From contig JAUJNV010000065.1 of the NCBI GenBank assembly GCA_030447945.1, positions 1 to 13,302 of the forward strand: 13,302 nt of DNA, written 5' to 3'. Shown here one piece after another: positions 1 to 6,780 of the stretch. Under the pieces are notes generated by a model that made no database searches, was not told the origin of the DNA, and worked only from the letters and a program-made list of their open reading frames with translations. Within the stretch, counting starts at the first letter, position 1. Each line of letters opens with the position of its first letter. The translations under genes and the position numbers were made by a program. The stretch comes from Fimbriimonas sp. Its GTDB lineage: Bacteria; Armatimonadota; Fimbriimonadia; Fimbriimonadales; Fimbriimonadaceae.

Positions 1-899
1 AACACGTCTTCGAGGTCCGCCTGCTCCTCGCGCAAGCCGATCACGCGGTGGCCGCCGCGCACGAGCCCGGACAGGAGGTCGGCCTGCTGCTCGTAGTCCC
101 CGGCGTAATCAAGGCGCACCTCGCCCCCCTCGGTCGCGTGCGCACCGGCGACGTGCGGCATCGCCTCCAGCTCCCGCGCCGCGCTCGGGGCGTCGCCGAG
201 GACCTTGACGACGAGGACCCGCGTCGGGTGGATGCCGCGGACCACCTGATCCACCGGACCCGAGACGAGCAGCTCGCCGCGCTCGATGATCCCGACGGTG
301 TTGCAAAACCTTTCGAGCTCGGGGAGGATGTGTGAGGAGACGATGACCATCTTGCCCATCCGCCCCAGCTCCGCGATCAGCTCCTTCAGCTCCGCGCGGG
401 CGCGGGGGTCGAGGCCGGACGCGGGCTCGTCGAGGAGCAGCAGCGCGGGGTCGTGGACGAGGCACCGCGCGAGGCTCAGGCGCTGCTGCATGCCCCGGGA
501 GAGGGACTGCACGAAGGCGTCCTTCTTCACCGTGAGATCCGTCAGCTCCAAGACGTTGTCGATGGTCTCCGGTCTCTGTCGCGTGGGGACGCTGTAAATC
601 GCGCAGAAAAAGTCGAGGTACTCCCAGACCTTGACGTCGTCGTAGAGCCCGAAAAAGTCGGGCATGTACCCGATCATCCGCCGCACGGCCATCGGGTCCT
701 TGCGCACGTCTGCCCCGTTGAGGATCGCGGTGCCGCTCGTGGGCTCCAGCAGCGTCGCGATCATCCGGATCGTGGTCGTCTTCCCCGCGCCGTTCGAGCC
801 GATGAACCCAAAGATATCGCCCGGCTGAAGGCAGAACGAGATCCCTTTGACGGCCGTGAGACCGCTGTACTCTTTACGCAGATTGCGAACTTCAAGCAT
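1..899 (-). CDS. ABC transporter ATP-binding protein (ABC-2/Gld-type), 3' end cut by window
   Basis: ATPase of an ABC-2 type exporter. The minus frame from ATG at 899 is open for 299 codons to the window edge with no stop. It shows Walker A GSNGAGKT (Lys40), a signature LSRGMQQR near residue 133, Walker B LLLLDEP (Asp157, Glu158), a D-loop SGLD and the H-loop His190 (VSSH). A C-terminal domain after about residue 215 resembles that of GldA/CcmA-like ATPases. The family is usually about 300-320 aa, so only a few residues are missing. The start overlaps the permease stop by 8 bases, with an AGGG ribosome site about 8 bases upstream, so translation is probably coupled. It should act in the cytoplasm as the motor for the adjacent permease. 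The family assignment is firm; the substrate is unknown. Confidence 0.95.
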   Translation of the reverse strand, partial: MLEVRNLRKEYSGLTAVKGISFCLQPGDIFGFIGSNGAGKTTTIRMIATLLEPTSGTAILNGADVRKDPMAVRRMIGYMPDFFGLYDDVKVWEYLDFFCAIYSVPTRQRPETIDNVLELTDLTVKKDAFVQSLSRGMQQRLSLARCLVHDPALLLLDEPASGLDPRARAELKELIAELGRMGKMVIVSSHILPELERFCNTVGIIERGELLVSGPVDQVVRGIHPTRVLVVKVLGDAPSAARELEAMPHVAGAHATEGGEVRLDYAGDYEQQADLLSGLVRGGHRVIGLREEQADLEDV

Positions 900-1779
900 C
901 TTTATGACCCTGGGGCAGGAAGCGAACTTCGTTTTCGGCAAAGTGCAGCGTGCGCTCCGCCCAGACCAAGAACCCGGCGGCGAACGCCAGGTAGAGGAGG
1001 ATGTGAATCCCGCCGTAGAGCGAAGACGGAAAGAACATGAGTGACGAATTCCCGTCTTGGCCGGCAAACATCCGGGTCAGAACCCACATCGGATGGAGGA
1101 ACAGCAGCATGTCCATCGCGCCACCGCCGCCGGTGCTGCTGACGAGAACCGACATGAGTCCCGGCGCGACCACGAGCCCTACGAAGAGTGCTCCGAGAGT
1201 GACGCCGAGGGCCATAAACCCTCGCTTCACCCGGGCGGACACGAAGATCGTGAACGCGCACACGAGCACCGCAAAGCTCAGCGAGACGCCCTGCGCGAGC
1301 AGGAGGTCCCAGTAGTTGACTCCGTCGTACGGGCTGTCGTAGGTGACCGCCGCGATGAGCAGGGGCACCGCGAACAGGGCCGCGCCGACCCCCAGCGCGG
1401 CCAGCGCGCCAAAGAATTTGCCGACCACGATCTGCGCCTTCGTGATCGGTGCGACGAGCAACAGGTCCCAAGTGCGCTTTTCTCGCTCGCCCGCGATCGA
1501 GCTGTGCAGCAGGTTCGGGGCGATGAGCACGAAGAGGCCGGTCTGGAGGAACAGCAGGGGCATCGGAGGCATATCGCCGCGCATATTCAGCACGAGCATG
1601 AGCAGACCTGCGTAGCAGACGGCGAGCAGGGCGATCACCGTCGCGTTAAGCGCTTTGCCGCCGCCCATGGAGAGGAAGCGGCGTCGGAACCTCTCCATCT
1701 CGATGAGCATCGGGTTCTCCGTGACGAGGGTGCGCCAGAGAGAGGACCTCGGCGCCGGACGTTCGGCGTGGGGCGTCAT
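892..1779 (-). CDS. ABC-2 type transporter permease
   Basis: A 295-aa integral membrane protein and partner of the ATPase. Hydrophobic segments lie at about residues 44-65, 72-94, 123-146, 159-181, 187-213 and 258-275, giving six spans. The cytoplasmic motif GEREKRTWDLLLVAPI (about 97-112), just after the second span, is typical of ABC-2 permeases (GldF/NosY type). The start is well supported: AGGAG (plus strand 1787-1791) lies 7 bases upstream, and ATG overlaps the previous stop as ATGA (1776-1779). The 3' end overlaps the ATPase start by 8 bases. No frameshift is seen. The transported substrate cannot be read from the sequence. Confidence 0.93.
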   Translation of the reverse strand: MTPHAERPAPRSSLWRTLVTENPMLIEMERFRRRFLSMGGGKALNATVIALLAVCYAGLLMLVLNMRGDMPPMPLLFLQTGLFVLIAPNLLHSSIAGEREKRTWDLLLVAPITKAQIVVGKFFGALAALGVGAALFAVPLLIAAVTYDSPYDGVNYWDLLLAQGVSLSFAVLVCAFTIFVSARVKRGFMALGVTLGALFVGLVVAPGLMSVLVSSTGGGGAMDMLLFLHPMWVLTRMFAGQDGNSSLMFFPSSLYGGIHILLYLAFAAGFLVWAERTLHFAENEVRFLPQGHKDA

Positions 1780-3698
1780 CGGGAGACTCCTTCATCGTCG
1801 AAGACGGCCACCAGGACGCGGCGGCGGCTGGCGACTTCCTGTCCGATCCTCGGGCCGGGCCGGAAGCCTTCGAGTGAGCCCATCACGGCGACGCTACCGG
1901 GCGAGTTCGGCAAGGGGGCGGGCGCGTACTCATCGTACCGCTGCACGGCGCCCGGTGGAAGCTGCTTGGCCAGAGCCTGTACGCTCGCCCGCTCGCCCGG
2001 CCGGAGGTCTTTGATCGGCGTACGCCGGGAGCCCACGTACACGCCGGCCTCGCGCAGGACGTGGGGGCTGGAGTTCGTCACCGTGACCCGCACCTCGTCC
2101 CCCTTCCTCTCCCCCACATCGACGCGGAACCAGTTCCCGGCGGCCACCTTCTGCCGGAAGTACAGTTGCCGGAAGGCGAGGCTGCTCGCGCGCATGGCCG
2201 GCGCCTCGATCTCTCCGGTGTCGATCGGGTCGAGCTGCGCCGTGTCCTGGTTCCGCCGCGAGAAACCGCCGTTGTAGAAGTCGTCGGCGTTCGCGAGGCC
2301 GAGGCTGTCCACATCCTCCAAACGAAGGTCGTAGCGCCCGCCCCGGGGGAAGAACATTTGCGTCCGGCCGACGAAGATCCCCTCGTCGATTCCCTCGTGC
2401 ACCATGAGCACGCCGCGCGTGGCCGTGGACAGTTTGGCCGAGTAGAGGCCGCTCGCCGAGGCGAAGAGGATGCCCGCGAAACCCAGACTGATAATGGGCG
2501 CGGTGAGCCAGGCTAGCTCGCCCCGCCGCAACTTGCGCAGCACGAGGAAGTTCAGCGGCACCACCACGATGAAGTAGCTCGCGAGCACGAGAAACACCTT
2601 GCTTGCCGGGGGCAGCGTCGTGTTAAAGGGGTCGTCCGGCTGGCGATAGGGAATTGCCGGAGAGCCGCCGACGGGGGGAGGGGGAGGCATGGATCCGCCG
2701 TGGGAAACCGTCGATGCGTCCTGCTCCTGCGAGATCGAGTTCAAGTACGCCTGCCCCTTCATCTTCCCGGAGCCGGCCGGCACCAGGAAAGCCTTGCGCC
2801 GCCCGGCCCAGGTGCTCAGGGGCGGCTCGAACGGGTTGTAGGCGAGCAGCACTGCTCTTCCCAGGCCGAACGGACGCTCGATCGTGAGCGCCACCCCCTG
2901 CTCCTTCCTCGCCGTCGCGCCCGGAGCCGGTGTTCCCGTCGTCACCGACAGCGTCTCCCGAAGGGGCACGCGAGCCATCTTGCTCAGCCGGGCCGAACCC
3001 AGGAGCGTGCGGACGCGCAGGTTTCGCGCGGGGAAGAGCGGAGCCCAGCGCGGATCGGCCAGCACGGGCGAGGATGCGCCGCCCACGAAGACCACCGTTC
3101 CTCCGGTCAGGGTGTAAAGCGTCAGCGCACGCACGGCTTCGGCGGACATCCTTTCGGCGCCCGCGCCGAGGACGACGGCGTGGATGCCCTCGTATCCCAC
3201 GGGACGCGGCGGGGCGAGCTCGGGCTTGACGTAGGCGTCGGAGACGCTCGGCCCGGAGCGGCCGGCGCTCTGCTCCTTCGAGCGGAGGAACGCCATCTCG
3301 CCGGGGCTGTCGCCGATAAGCAGCATCGACTCCCCACCGCCGAACACGGCCGAGCCGTTCCTCCATGCCGGGAGCGTCGCGGTGCCCCGATTCGTAAGGA
3401 GCGACGCTTGGAGGCCGTTGTAGCCGAGGCGCGGATACGCGATGAACTGCTTACGCGCGCCGCGCGGCAGCTCCACCGGGTAGTCCATCCGGAAGTCCTC
3501 GGCGGACAGTCGTACCATCCCCCGGGCGTTCGGCCCGTCGTTCGACAGCTCGACGAGGACCGGCACCGTGCCCATGGCGGGCGGTCGTCCTTCAAACAGA
3601 GGACTTACCTGGATGCCTAACTCTTCTCGCTGCGCGTTCGCCGTCACGCCCAAGAGGGCCAAAAAGGCCGGGAACGCTCGCAGGGATACCTTCCTCAT
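1776..3698 (-). CDS. Large secreted/membrane protein with class-I GATase-like region, ABC-exporter partner
   Basis: A 640-aa protein and first gene of the exporter operon. A signal peptide (residues 1-22, ending TANA) precedes an extracytoplasmic region. Residues about 120-230 (LLIGDSPGE, IHAVVLGAGAERM, LTGGTVVFVGG) look like the flavodoxin/GATase-like fold seen in GldG-type ABC accessory proteins. A Pro/Gly linker (about 336-365) leads to two membrane spans at about 367-387 and 398-418, and a beta-rich C-terminal domain follows. GAAGG sits 8 bases before the ATG (3707-3711), which supports the start. ATGA overlap with the permease argues for one complex. I do not recognise a named family; a role as accessory or substrate-engaging subunit is inference from architecture and operon position. 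Confidence 0.8.
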   Translation of the reverse strand: MRKVSLRAFPAFLALLGVTANAQREELGIQVSPLFEGRPPAMGTVPVLVELSNDGPNARGMVRLSAEDFRMDYPVELPRGARKQFIAYPRLGYNGLQASLLTNRGTATLPAWRNGSAVFGGGESMLLIGDSPGEMAFLRSKEQSAGRSGPSVSDAYVKPELAPPRPVGYEGIHAVVLGAGAERMSAEAVRALTLYTLTGGTVVFVGGASSPVLADPRWAPLFPARNLRVRTLLGSARLSKMARVPLRETLSVTTGTPAPGATARKEQGVALTIERPFGLGRAVLLAYNPFEPPLSTWAGRRKAFLVPAGSGKMKGQAYLNSISQEQDASTVSHGGSMPPPPPVGGSPAIPYRQPDDPFNTTLPPASKVFLVLASYFIVVVPLNFLVLRKLRRGELAWLTAPIISLGFAGILFASASGLYSAKLSTATRGVLMVHEGIDEGIFVGRTQMFFPRGGRYDLRLEDVDSLGLANADDFYNGGFSRRNQDTAQLDPIDTGEIEAPAMRASSLAFRQLYFRQKVAAGNWFRVDVGERKGDEVRVTVTNSSPHVLREAGVYVGSRRTPIKDLRPGERASVQALAKQLPPGAVQRYDEYAPAPLPNSPGSVAVMGSLEGFRPGPRIGQEVASRRRVLVAVFDDEGVSR

Positions 3699-3842
3699 AA
3701 CGGAAACCTTCGTTGGTTGACGGACGGATTCGACGAGGGGAAACGTTTGCCAGAGTAATGCGTGACGCGAAGATCATCCCCCTACTGGGGATCAAGTTCC
3801 TCTAGGGATAGGTCTTTTGGCATGGGGAACTCCCGTGTGGCT
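3699..3842 (-). promoter_or_regulatory. Spacer between suf operon end and ABC operon start
   Basis: This 144-base gap lies downstream of the iscA-like gene and upstream of the 640-aa gene, both on the minus strand. It contains an inverted repeat ATCCCC (3776-3781) / GGGGAT (3787-3792) with a 5-base loop, which could help end the suf transcript; no U-run follows in the minus direction, so it is not a classical intrinsic terminator. The promoter of the ABC operon should lie here, but I see no convincing -35/-10 pair. Confidence 0.35.
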
Positions 3843-4193
3843 CTACGTCGGGCGCGGCGTGAAGCTCGTGCCGCACCCGCAGCTACGACTCGCATTCGGG
3901 TTGTCGAACTGGAAGCCCCCGCCGATGAGGTTTGTCGTATGCTCGAGCGTCGCCCCCCGGAGACACTCCGCCGACTTCGGGTCGCTGACGACCCGCACCC
4001 CCTCGACCTCCGTCTCCAAGTCGCCGGGAATGCCGCGCACGTCGATGCGCATCACGTACTCCAAGCCCGAGCAGCCGCCGCCCTTCACGCCCACGCGCAA
4101 AAGGCGTCGGGCCGCCCGTCCTTGCCGAGCAACCGCCGCACCTGCACTGGAGCGCGGTCGGTGAGGGTGACGGGGAAAGCGGAGGGGAGTCAT
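3843..4193 (-). CDS. A-type iron-sulfur carrier (IscA/SufA/ErpA family) with a compensated frameshift near the N-terminus
   Basis: A 116-aa ORF. From residue 33 on it is a clear HesB/IscA protein: RVGVKGGGCSGLEYVM, then SCGCGTSF at the end. The three ligand cysteines Cys41, Cys105 and Cys107 have the family spacing C-X63-C-X-C. Residues 8-31 are out of frame: shifting the frame gives VTLTDRAPVQVRRLLGKDG and RPDAF, exactly the expected N-terminal helix. One extra C in the run at 4165-4168 and one missing T in the run near 4099-4102 would restore it. The ORF survives because the two shifts cancel. It should carry or transfer Fe-S clusters in the cytoplasm and is last in the suf operon. The ATG abuts a heptad array and has no clear Shine-Dalgarno. 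sufA, erpA or iscA cannot be told apart here. Confidence 0.88.
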   Translation of the reverse strand: MTPLRFPRHPHRPRSSAGAAVARQGRAARRLLRVGVKGGGCSGLEYVMRIDVRGIPGDLETEVEGVRVVSDPKSAECLRGATLEHTTNLIGGGFQFDNPNASRSCGCGTSFTPRPT

Positions 4194-4243
4194 GGGCGTT
4201 GGGCGTTGGGCGTTAGCGTTGGGCGACGGGCGTTGGGCGTTGG
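4194..4243. repeat. Heptad array A, unit GGGCGTT (plus strand)
   Basis: Units read GGGCGTT three times (4194-4214), a 6-base AGCGTT, GGGCGAC, then GGGCGTT twice, and end in GG. The period is 7 with one short unit. The array touches the iscA-like start codon (ATG at 4191-4193 on the minus strand). The spacer 4244-4308 behind it, before the sufT stop, has an inverted repeat CGTTAAG (4265-4271) / CTTAACG (4293-4299) and nothing else I recognise. Confidence 0.9.
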
Positions 4244-4308
4244 AGGCTCCTCCTTTACTACGCTCGTTAAGATCCCTCTTCCGCCCCCACGCCTTAACGC
4301 CCTCTCCC

Positions 4309-4677
4309 TCAATCTATCCCCAACATCACGAACTTCCTCGAGCATCATTTCGACGCCGAAGGGCGGGTCCCAGGTGAGCTCGACGGCCACCTTCCCGACT
4401 CCGGCACGGCCACGCACCGATCACTCGACCTCTTCGGGGAGGGTGCCCGCGACGGGGCAGGCGGGGGAGGTGAGGGTCATCATGATGTGGACGTTCTTGA
4501 CGTCGTCTACCTGGATGTCGTAGATCAGCCCCAGGTCGTACACGTTGACGGGGATCTCGGGGTCGTAGACCGCGGATCGCCTCGACGATCTCACTCTCTG
4601 AAGAGGCTCTCCCAATGCTCGTAAGGGGCGCGGTCTGCGGCTCGGTTTTGAGCTTCGGTATCGATGGGCTTAGGCAT
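4309..4677 (-). CDS. sufT: SufT-type Fe-S assembly protein (DUF59/MIP18 family), reading frame broken
   Basis: A MIP18/DUF59 protein that aids Fe-S cluster maturation. It must be read through several frames: MPKPIDTEAQNRAADR..WESLFRE from 4677, then EIVEAIRG, then VYDPEIPVNVYDLGLIYDI and MMTLTSPACPVAGTLPEEVE, then an in-frame TGA (4421-4423), then SVRGRAGVGKVAVELTWDPP, and after one more shift LGID and stop at 4309. The invariant DPEIPVN, DLGLIY and TSPACP (with Cys) motifs are present, and the total (about 122 codons) fits the family. The defects are three indels plus one nonsense codon. The spacer to sufU is filled by heptad arrays. No Shine-Dalgarno is seen before 4677. Identity is firm; whether a functional protein is made is unclear. 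Confidence 0.8.
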
Positions 4678-4686
4678 GGCGGAGGT

Positions 4687-4769
4687 GGGGGTTGACGGTT
4701 GAGTTGAGGCTGAGGGTTGAGGTTGAGGGTTGAGGGTTGAGGGTTGAGGGTTGGGGAGTTGAGGGTTCC
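4687..4769. repeat. Heptad array B, unit GGGTTGA (plus strand)
   Basis: The core 4714-4754 reads GGGTTGA, GGTTGA (6 bases), GGGTTGA three times, then GGGTTGG; degenerate units extend to 4687 and 4769. It fills the sufU-sufT spacer with array C. The plus strand carries more than four GGG runs separated by short loops and so meets the usual G-quadruplex pattern. Confidence 0.9.
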
Positions 4770-4772
4770 GGG

Positions 4773-4821
4773 AAATCCAAAATCCAAAATCCAAAATCCC
4801 AAAATCTAAAATCTAAAATCT
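4773..4821. repeat. Heptad array C, units AAATCCA / AAAATCT (plus strand)
   Basis: Seven consecutive 7-base units: AAATCCA three times (4773-4793), AAATCCC (4794-4800), then AAAATCT three times (4801-4821). It is A/T-rich, unlike the GC-rich surroundings, lies directly beside array B and ends 8 bases before the sufU stop. Confidence 0.92.
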
Positions 4822-4829
4822 CCCCAAAC

Positions 4830-5257
4830 TCATTCTGTGCTGCTTTTGCTCTCACTCCCCTTCAGCGCGGCGTGGAGGGTGTGCCGGGAGGGTGCACTTG
4901 ATGCGGACGGGGTAGTCGCTTTTCCTGCCAAGGCGAGTCTCCCGGCTCCGGGTGGGGCTGCGCCTCGCCCGTGGAGGTGACCATGCTGCCGGAACCGCGG
5001 AAGATCCGCTCGCCTCCTCTCCTGGCCCCAGAACGGCCTGGTCATGAGCGACGCCGACGCCGTGGATATCGCGCACCCCGCCCGTCGAAGGCGACCTCAC
5101 GCACGCGACCGCCTTCGGTACGCAGCGTCACCGCAACGCTGTCGCCGCAGAGCGGATTGTGCCCCTCGGCCTCACCGCTCGGCGTGGCGATGCGCCGGTT
5201 GCGCGGGCGCTTGTTGTGGTCGAGGATGACCTCTTGGTACAGCTCGCGCAGATCCAT
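4830..5257 (-). CDS. sufU: SufU-type Fe-S scaffold/sulfur acceptor (NifU-N domain), reading frame broken
   Basis: A SufU/IscU-like protein that receives sulfur from SufS. It starts MDLRELYQEVILDHNKRPRN at 5257 (the start shares one base with the TAA of the 38-codon ORF upstream) and continues HNPLCGDSVAVTL..VREVAFDGRG. The expected continuation sits in other frames: CAISTASASLMT, AVLGPGEEA, ERIFRGSGSMVTSTGEA, SDYPVRIKC and HTLHAALKG, with stop TGA at 4830. All three ligand cysteines (PLCGD, GRG-CAIS, RIKC) and the SufU-specific insert region are present across frames. About five single-base indels break it; the first is a missing G in a G run near 5070. Total length, about 142 codons, matches the family. 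The gene identity is firm, the reading frame is not. Confidence 0.85.
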
Positions 5258-5373
5258 TAGGCTTCTTTTGTTGACTCAGCACGTTTGCGGTGCGTCAACG
5301 TTGCGAGCACCCATAGGCTGCCGAGGAGCCAGCCGCCCCATCCGGCATCTCCTGCCGCCTCAATCCACCTCAT
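5257..5373 (-). CDS. 38-codon ORF coupled between sufS and sufU, possible small membrane peptide
   Basis: The ORF begins [14 protein letters not shown], has a hydrophobic stretch WGGWLLGSLWVLATLT (residues 12-27) and ends in a basic, polar tail HRKRAES..EA. Its ATG overlaps the sufS TGA as ATGA (5370-5373), and its TAA shares a base with the sufU ATG (TAATG, 5255-5259). It thus fills the gap between two real genes with coupling at both ends and no frameshift. I recognise no family. It could be a one-span membrane peptide, or a chance ORF in a short spacer; the tight double coupling is the only argument that it is real. Confidence 0.45.
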   Translation of the reverse strand: MRWIEAAGDAGWGGWLLGSLWVLATLTHRKRAESTKEA

Positions 5374-6665
5374 CCTAACAGCTCCTTCGCCTTCTTGACA
5401 CCTTCCCACAAGCCGGTCGGCCTCCTCCACCGTGTTATAGAACGCAAAGGAGGCGCGCGCCGTGGCAGGCAGCCCGAGTCGCTTCGCAGGCGGCATGCAG
5501 CAATGATGTCGCGCGGATCGCGATCGCGATCTTCGCTGTCGAGGATGGATGCCGATGTCGTGCGGATGCACCTGGTCCACGACGAAGGACAGGATCCCCG
5601 CCTTCTCCGCCGCAGTACCACCACCAGGCGCACGCCCTCGATCTCCCAAGCCCTGCACTCGTCCGCTCCGTCAGCACGCTCCTCCTGTCCGGCGATAAGG
5701 GTGAAAGCCGCCCTGAGCGCATCACCCTCCTCAACGCCCAACGCCCAACGCCCAACGCCCTCCAGGTACTCGATCGCCGCCCCAGGCCGATCACTCCCGC
5801 GATGTTCGGCGTGCCGGCCTCGAACTTCCCCGGCAGATCCGCGTAGGTGGTGCCCTCGAAGCTGACCGAACGGATCATGTCGCCGCCGCCGTGGTAGGGC
5901 GGCATCGCCTCGAGCAGCGCCTCGCCGCCGTAGAGCACGCCGACGCCGGTGGGCGCGTAGATCTTGTGGCGGGAGAGGGTGTAGAAGTCGGCTTCGAGCG
6001 CCTGTACGTCGATCCGCCGGTGCGGCCCCGCCTGCGCGCCGTCCACCAGGACCACCGCACCGACCGCGTGCGCCGAGCGGATCATCTCCGCCACGGGGTT
6101 GATCGTGCCCAGCGAATTCGAAACGTGAACGACGCCCACGATCTTTACCCGCTCGCTGAGCATCCGCTCGTACTCGTCGAGCCGCACCTCCCCCTCGTCC
6201 GTCACCGGGATTGGCCGCACGATCGCGCCCGTCTGCTCCGCCACGAGCTGCCACGGCACGATGTTGCTGTGGTGCTCCATGTGGGTGAGCAGGATCTCGT
6301 CGCCCGGCTTCAGGCGGGGACGGGCGTAGGACTGCGCGACGAGGTTGATTCCCTCGGTGCACCCCTTGGTGAGAATGACTTCGCGAGCGCTCCCCGCGCC
6401 AAGAAGCCCCGGATCTTCTCGCGCGCCACGTCGAACTGCGCCGTCGCCCGTTGGCTCAGGTGGTGCACCCCTCGATGAATGTTCGCGTTGCCCGTCGTCC
6501 AGTAGGCGTCGAGCACGTCAGCACCGCCTGCGGCTTCTGCGAGGTCGCGGCGTTGTCGAGGTAGACGAGCGGCCGGCCGTGGACCCGTGCTGCGAAGGAG
6601 GGGAAGTCGGTGCGAAGGCGCTCTACGCTAGCGGAACTCGGAGCTGGAGTCGAAGTGGCGCTCAT
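5370..6665 (-). CDS. sufS: SufS cysteine desulfurase (PLP, class V aminotransferase fold), reading frame broken, heptad array inside
   Basis: SufS removes sulfur from cysteine to give alanine and an enzyme persulfide. It starts at 6665 after a GGAG about 12 bases upstream: [28 protein letters not shown], then in another frame [17 protein letters not shown], then CTEGINLV and [20 protein letters not shown]. The PLP region shows [11 protein letters not shown] and the catalytic-lysine motif [17 protein letters not shown] (usually SGHK). Near the end come [13 protein letters not shown] (catalytic Cys; usually RAGHHC), [13 protein letters not shown] and KKAKELLG. At least seven single-base indels break the frame. 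A GGGCGTT x4 array (plus 5733-5760) is read as GRWALGVE after IEYLEGVG, and the stretch that follows looks longer than usual. Its partner SufU lies downstream. Confidence 0.88.
5733..5760. repeat. Heptad array D, AACGCCC x4 (GGGCGTT x4 on minus), inside sufS
   Basis: Four exact copies of AACGCCC on the plus strand. This is the same heptamer as array A but in the opposite orientation, about 1.5 kb away. Here it lies within the sufS coding region, with the G-rich strand being the mRNA-like strand. Confidence 0.93.
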
Positions 6666-6780
6666 AGAAGGTGAGTTCTCCTGTCATCCTAGGCGTCTGG
6701 ATGAGCGACGCCCCACTCGAAGAAGAAGCACGAACAGTCTCCCGATCTCCGGTAGCTCGGCCCTCACGCCAGGGGTTCAT
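6628..6780 (-). CDS. Doubtful 50-codon ORF between sufD and sufS
   Basis: An ATG overlaps the sufD stop as ATGA (6777-6780). The ORF reads [20 protein letters not shown] and later [12 protein letters not shown], and ends at TAG 6628, overlapping the sufS start by 38 bases in another frame. It covers the otherwise empty 111-base spacer 6666-6776. The composition is polar with no motif I know. It may be chance, or a remnant of a small gene in a stretch with many indels. Confidence 0.2.
   Translation of the reverse strand: MNPWREGRATGDRETVRASSSSGASLIQTPRMTGELTFYERHFDSSSEFR

Noticed and set aside
1057..2277. A 406-codon plus ORF opposite the ABC permease and the 640-aa gene
   Set aside because: Its composition is that of a shadow frame (His, Arg, Glu, Gln-rich), it spans two real genes and it shows no domain.
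4421..4423. Selenocysteine codon in sufT
   Set aside because: The position is not a conserved Cys, no SECIS-like hairpin is evident just after it, and the gene has other indels.
4194..4821. CRISPR array
   Set aside because: The units are 7 bases with no spacers, and no cas gene is in the window.
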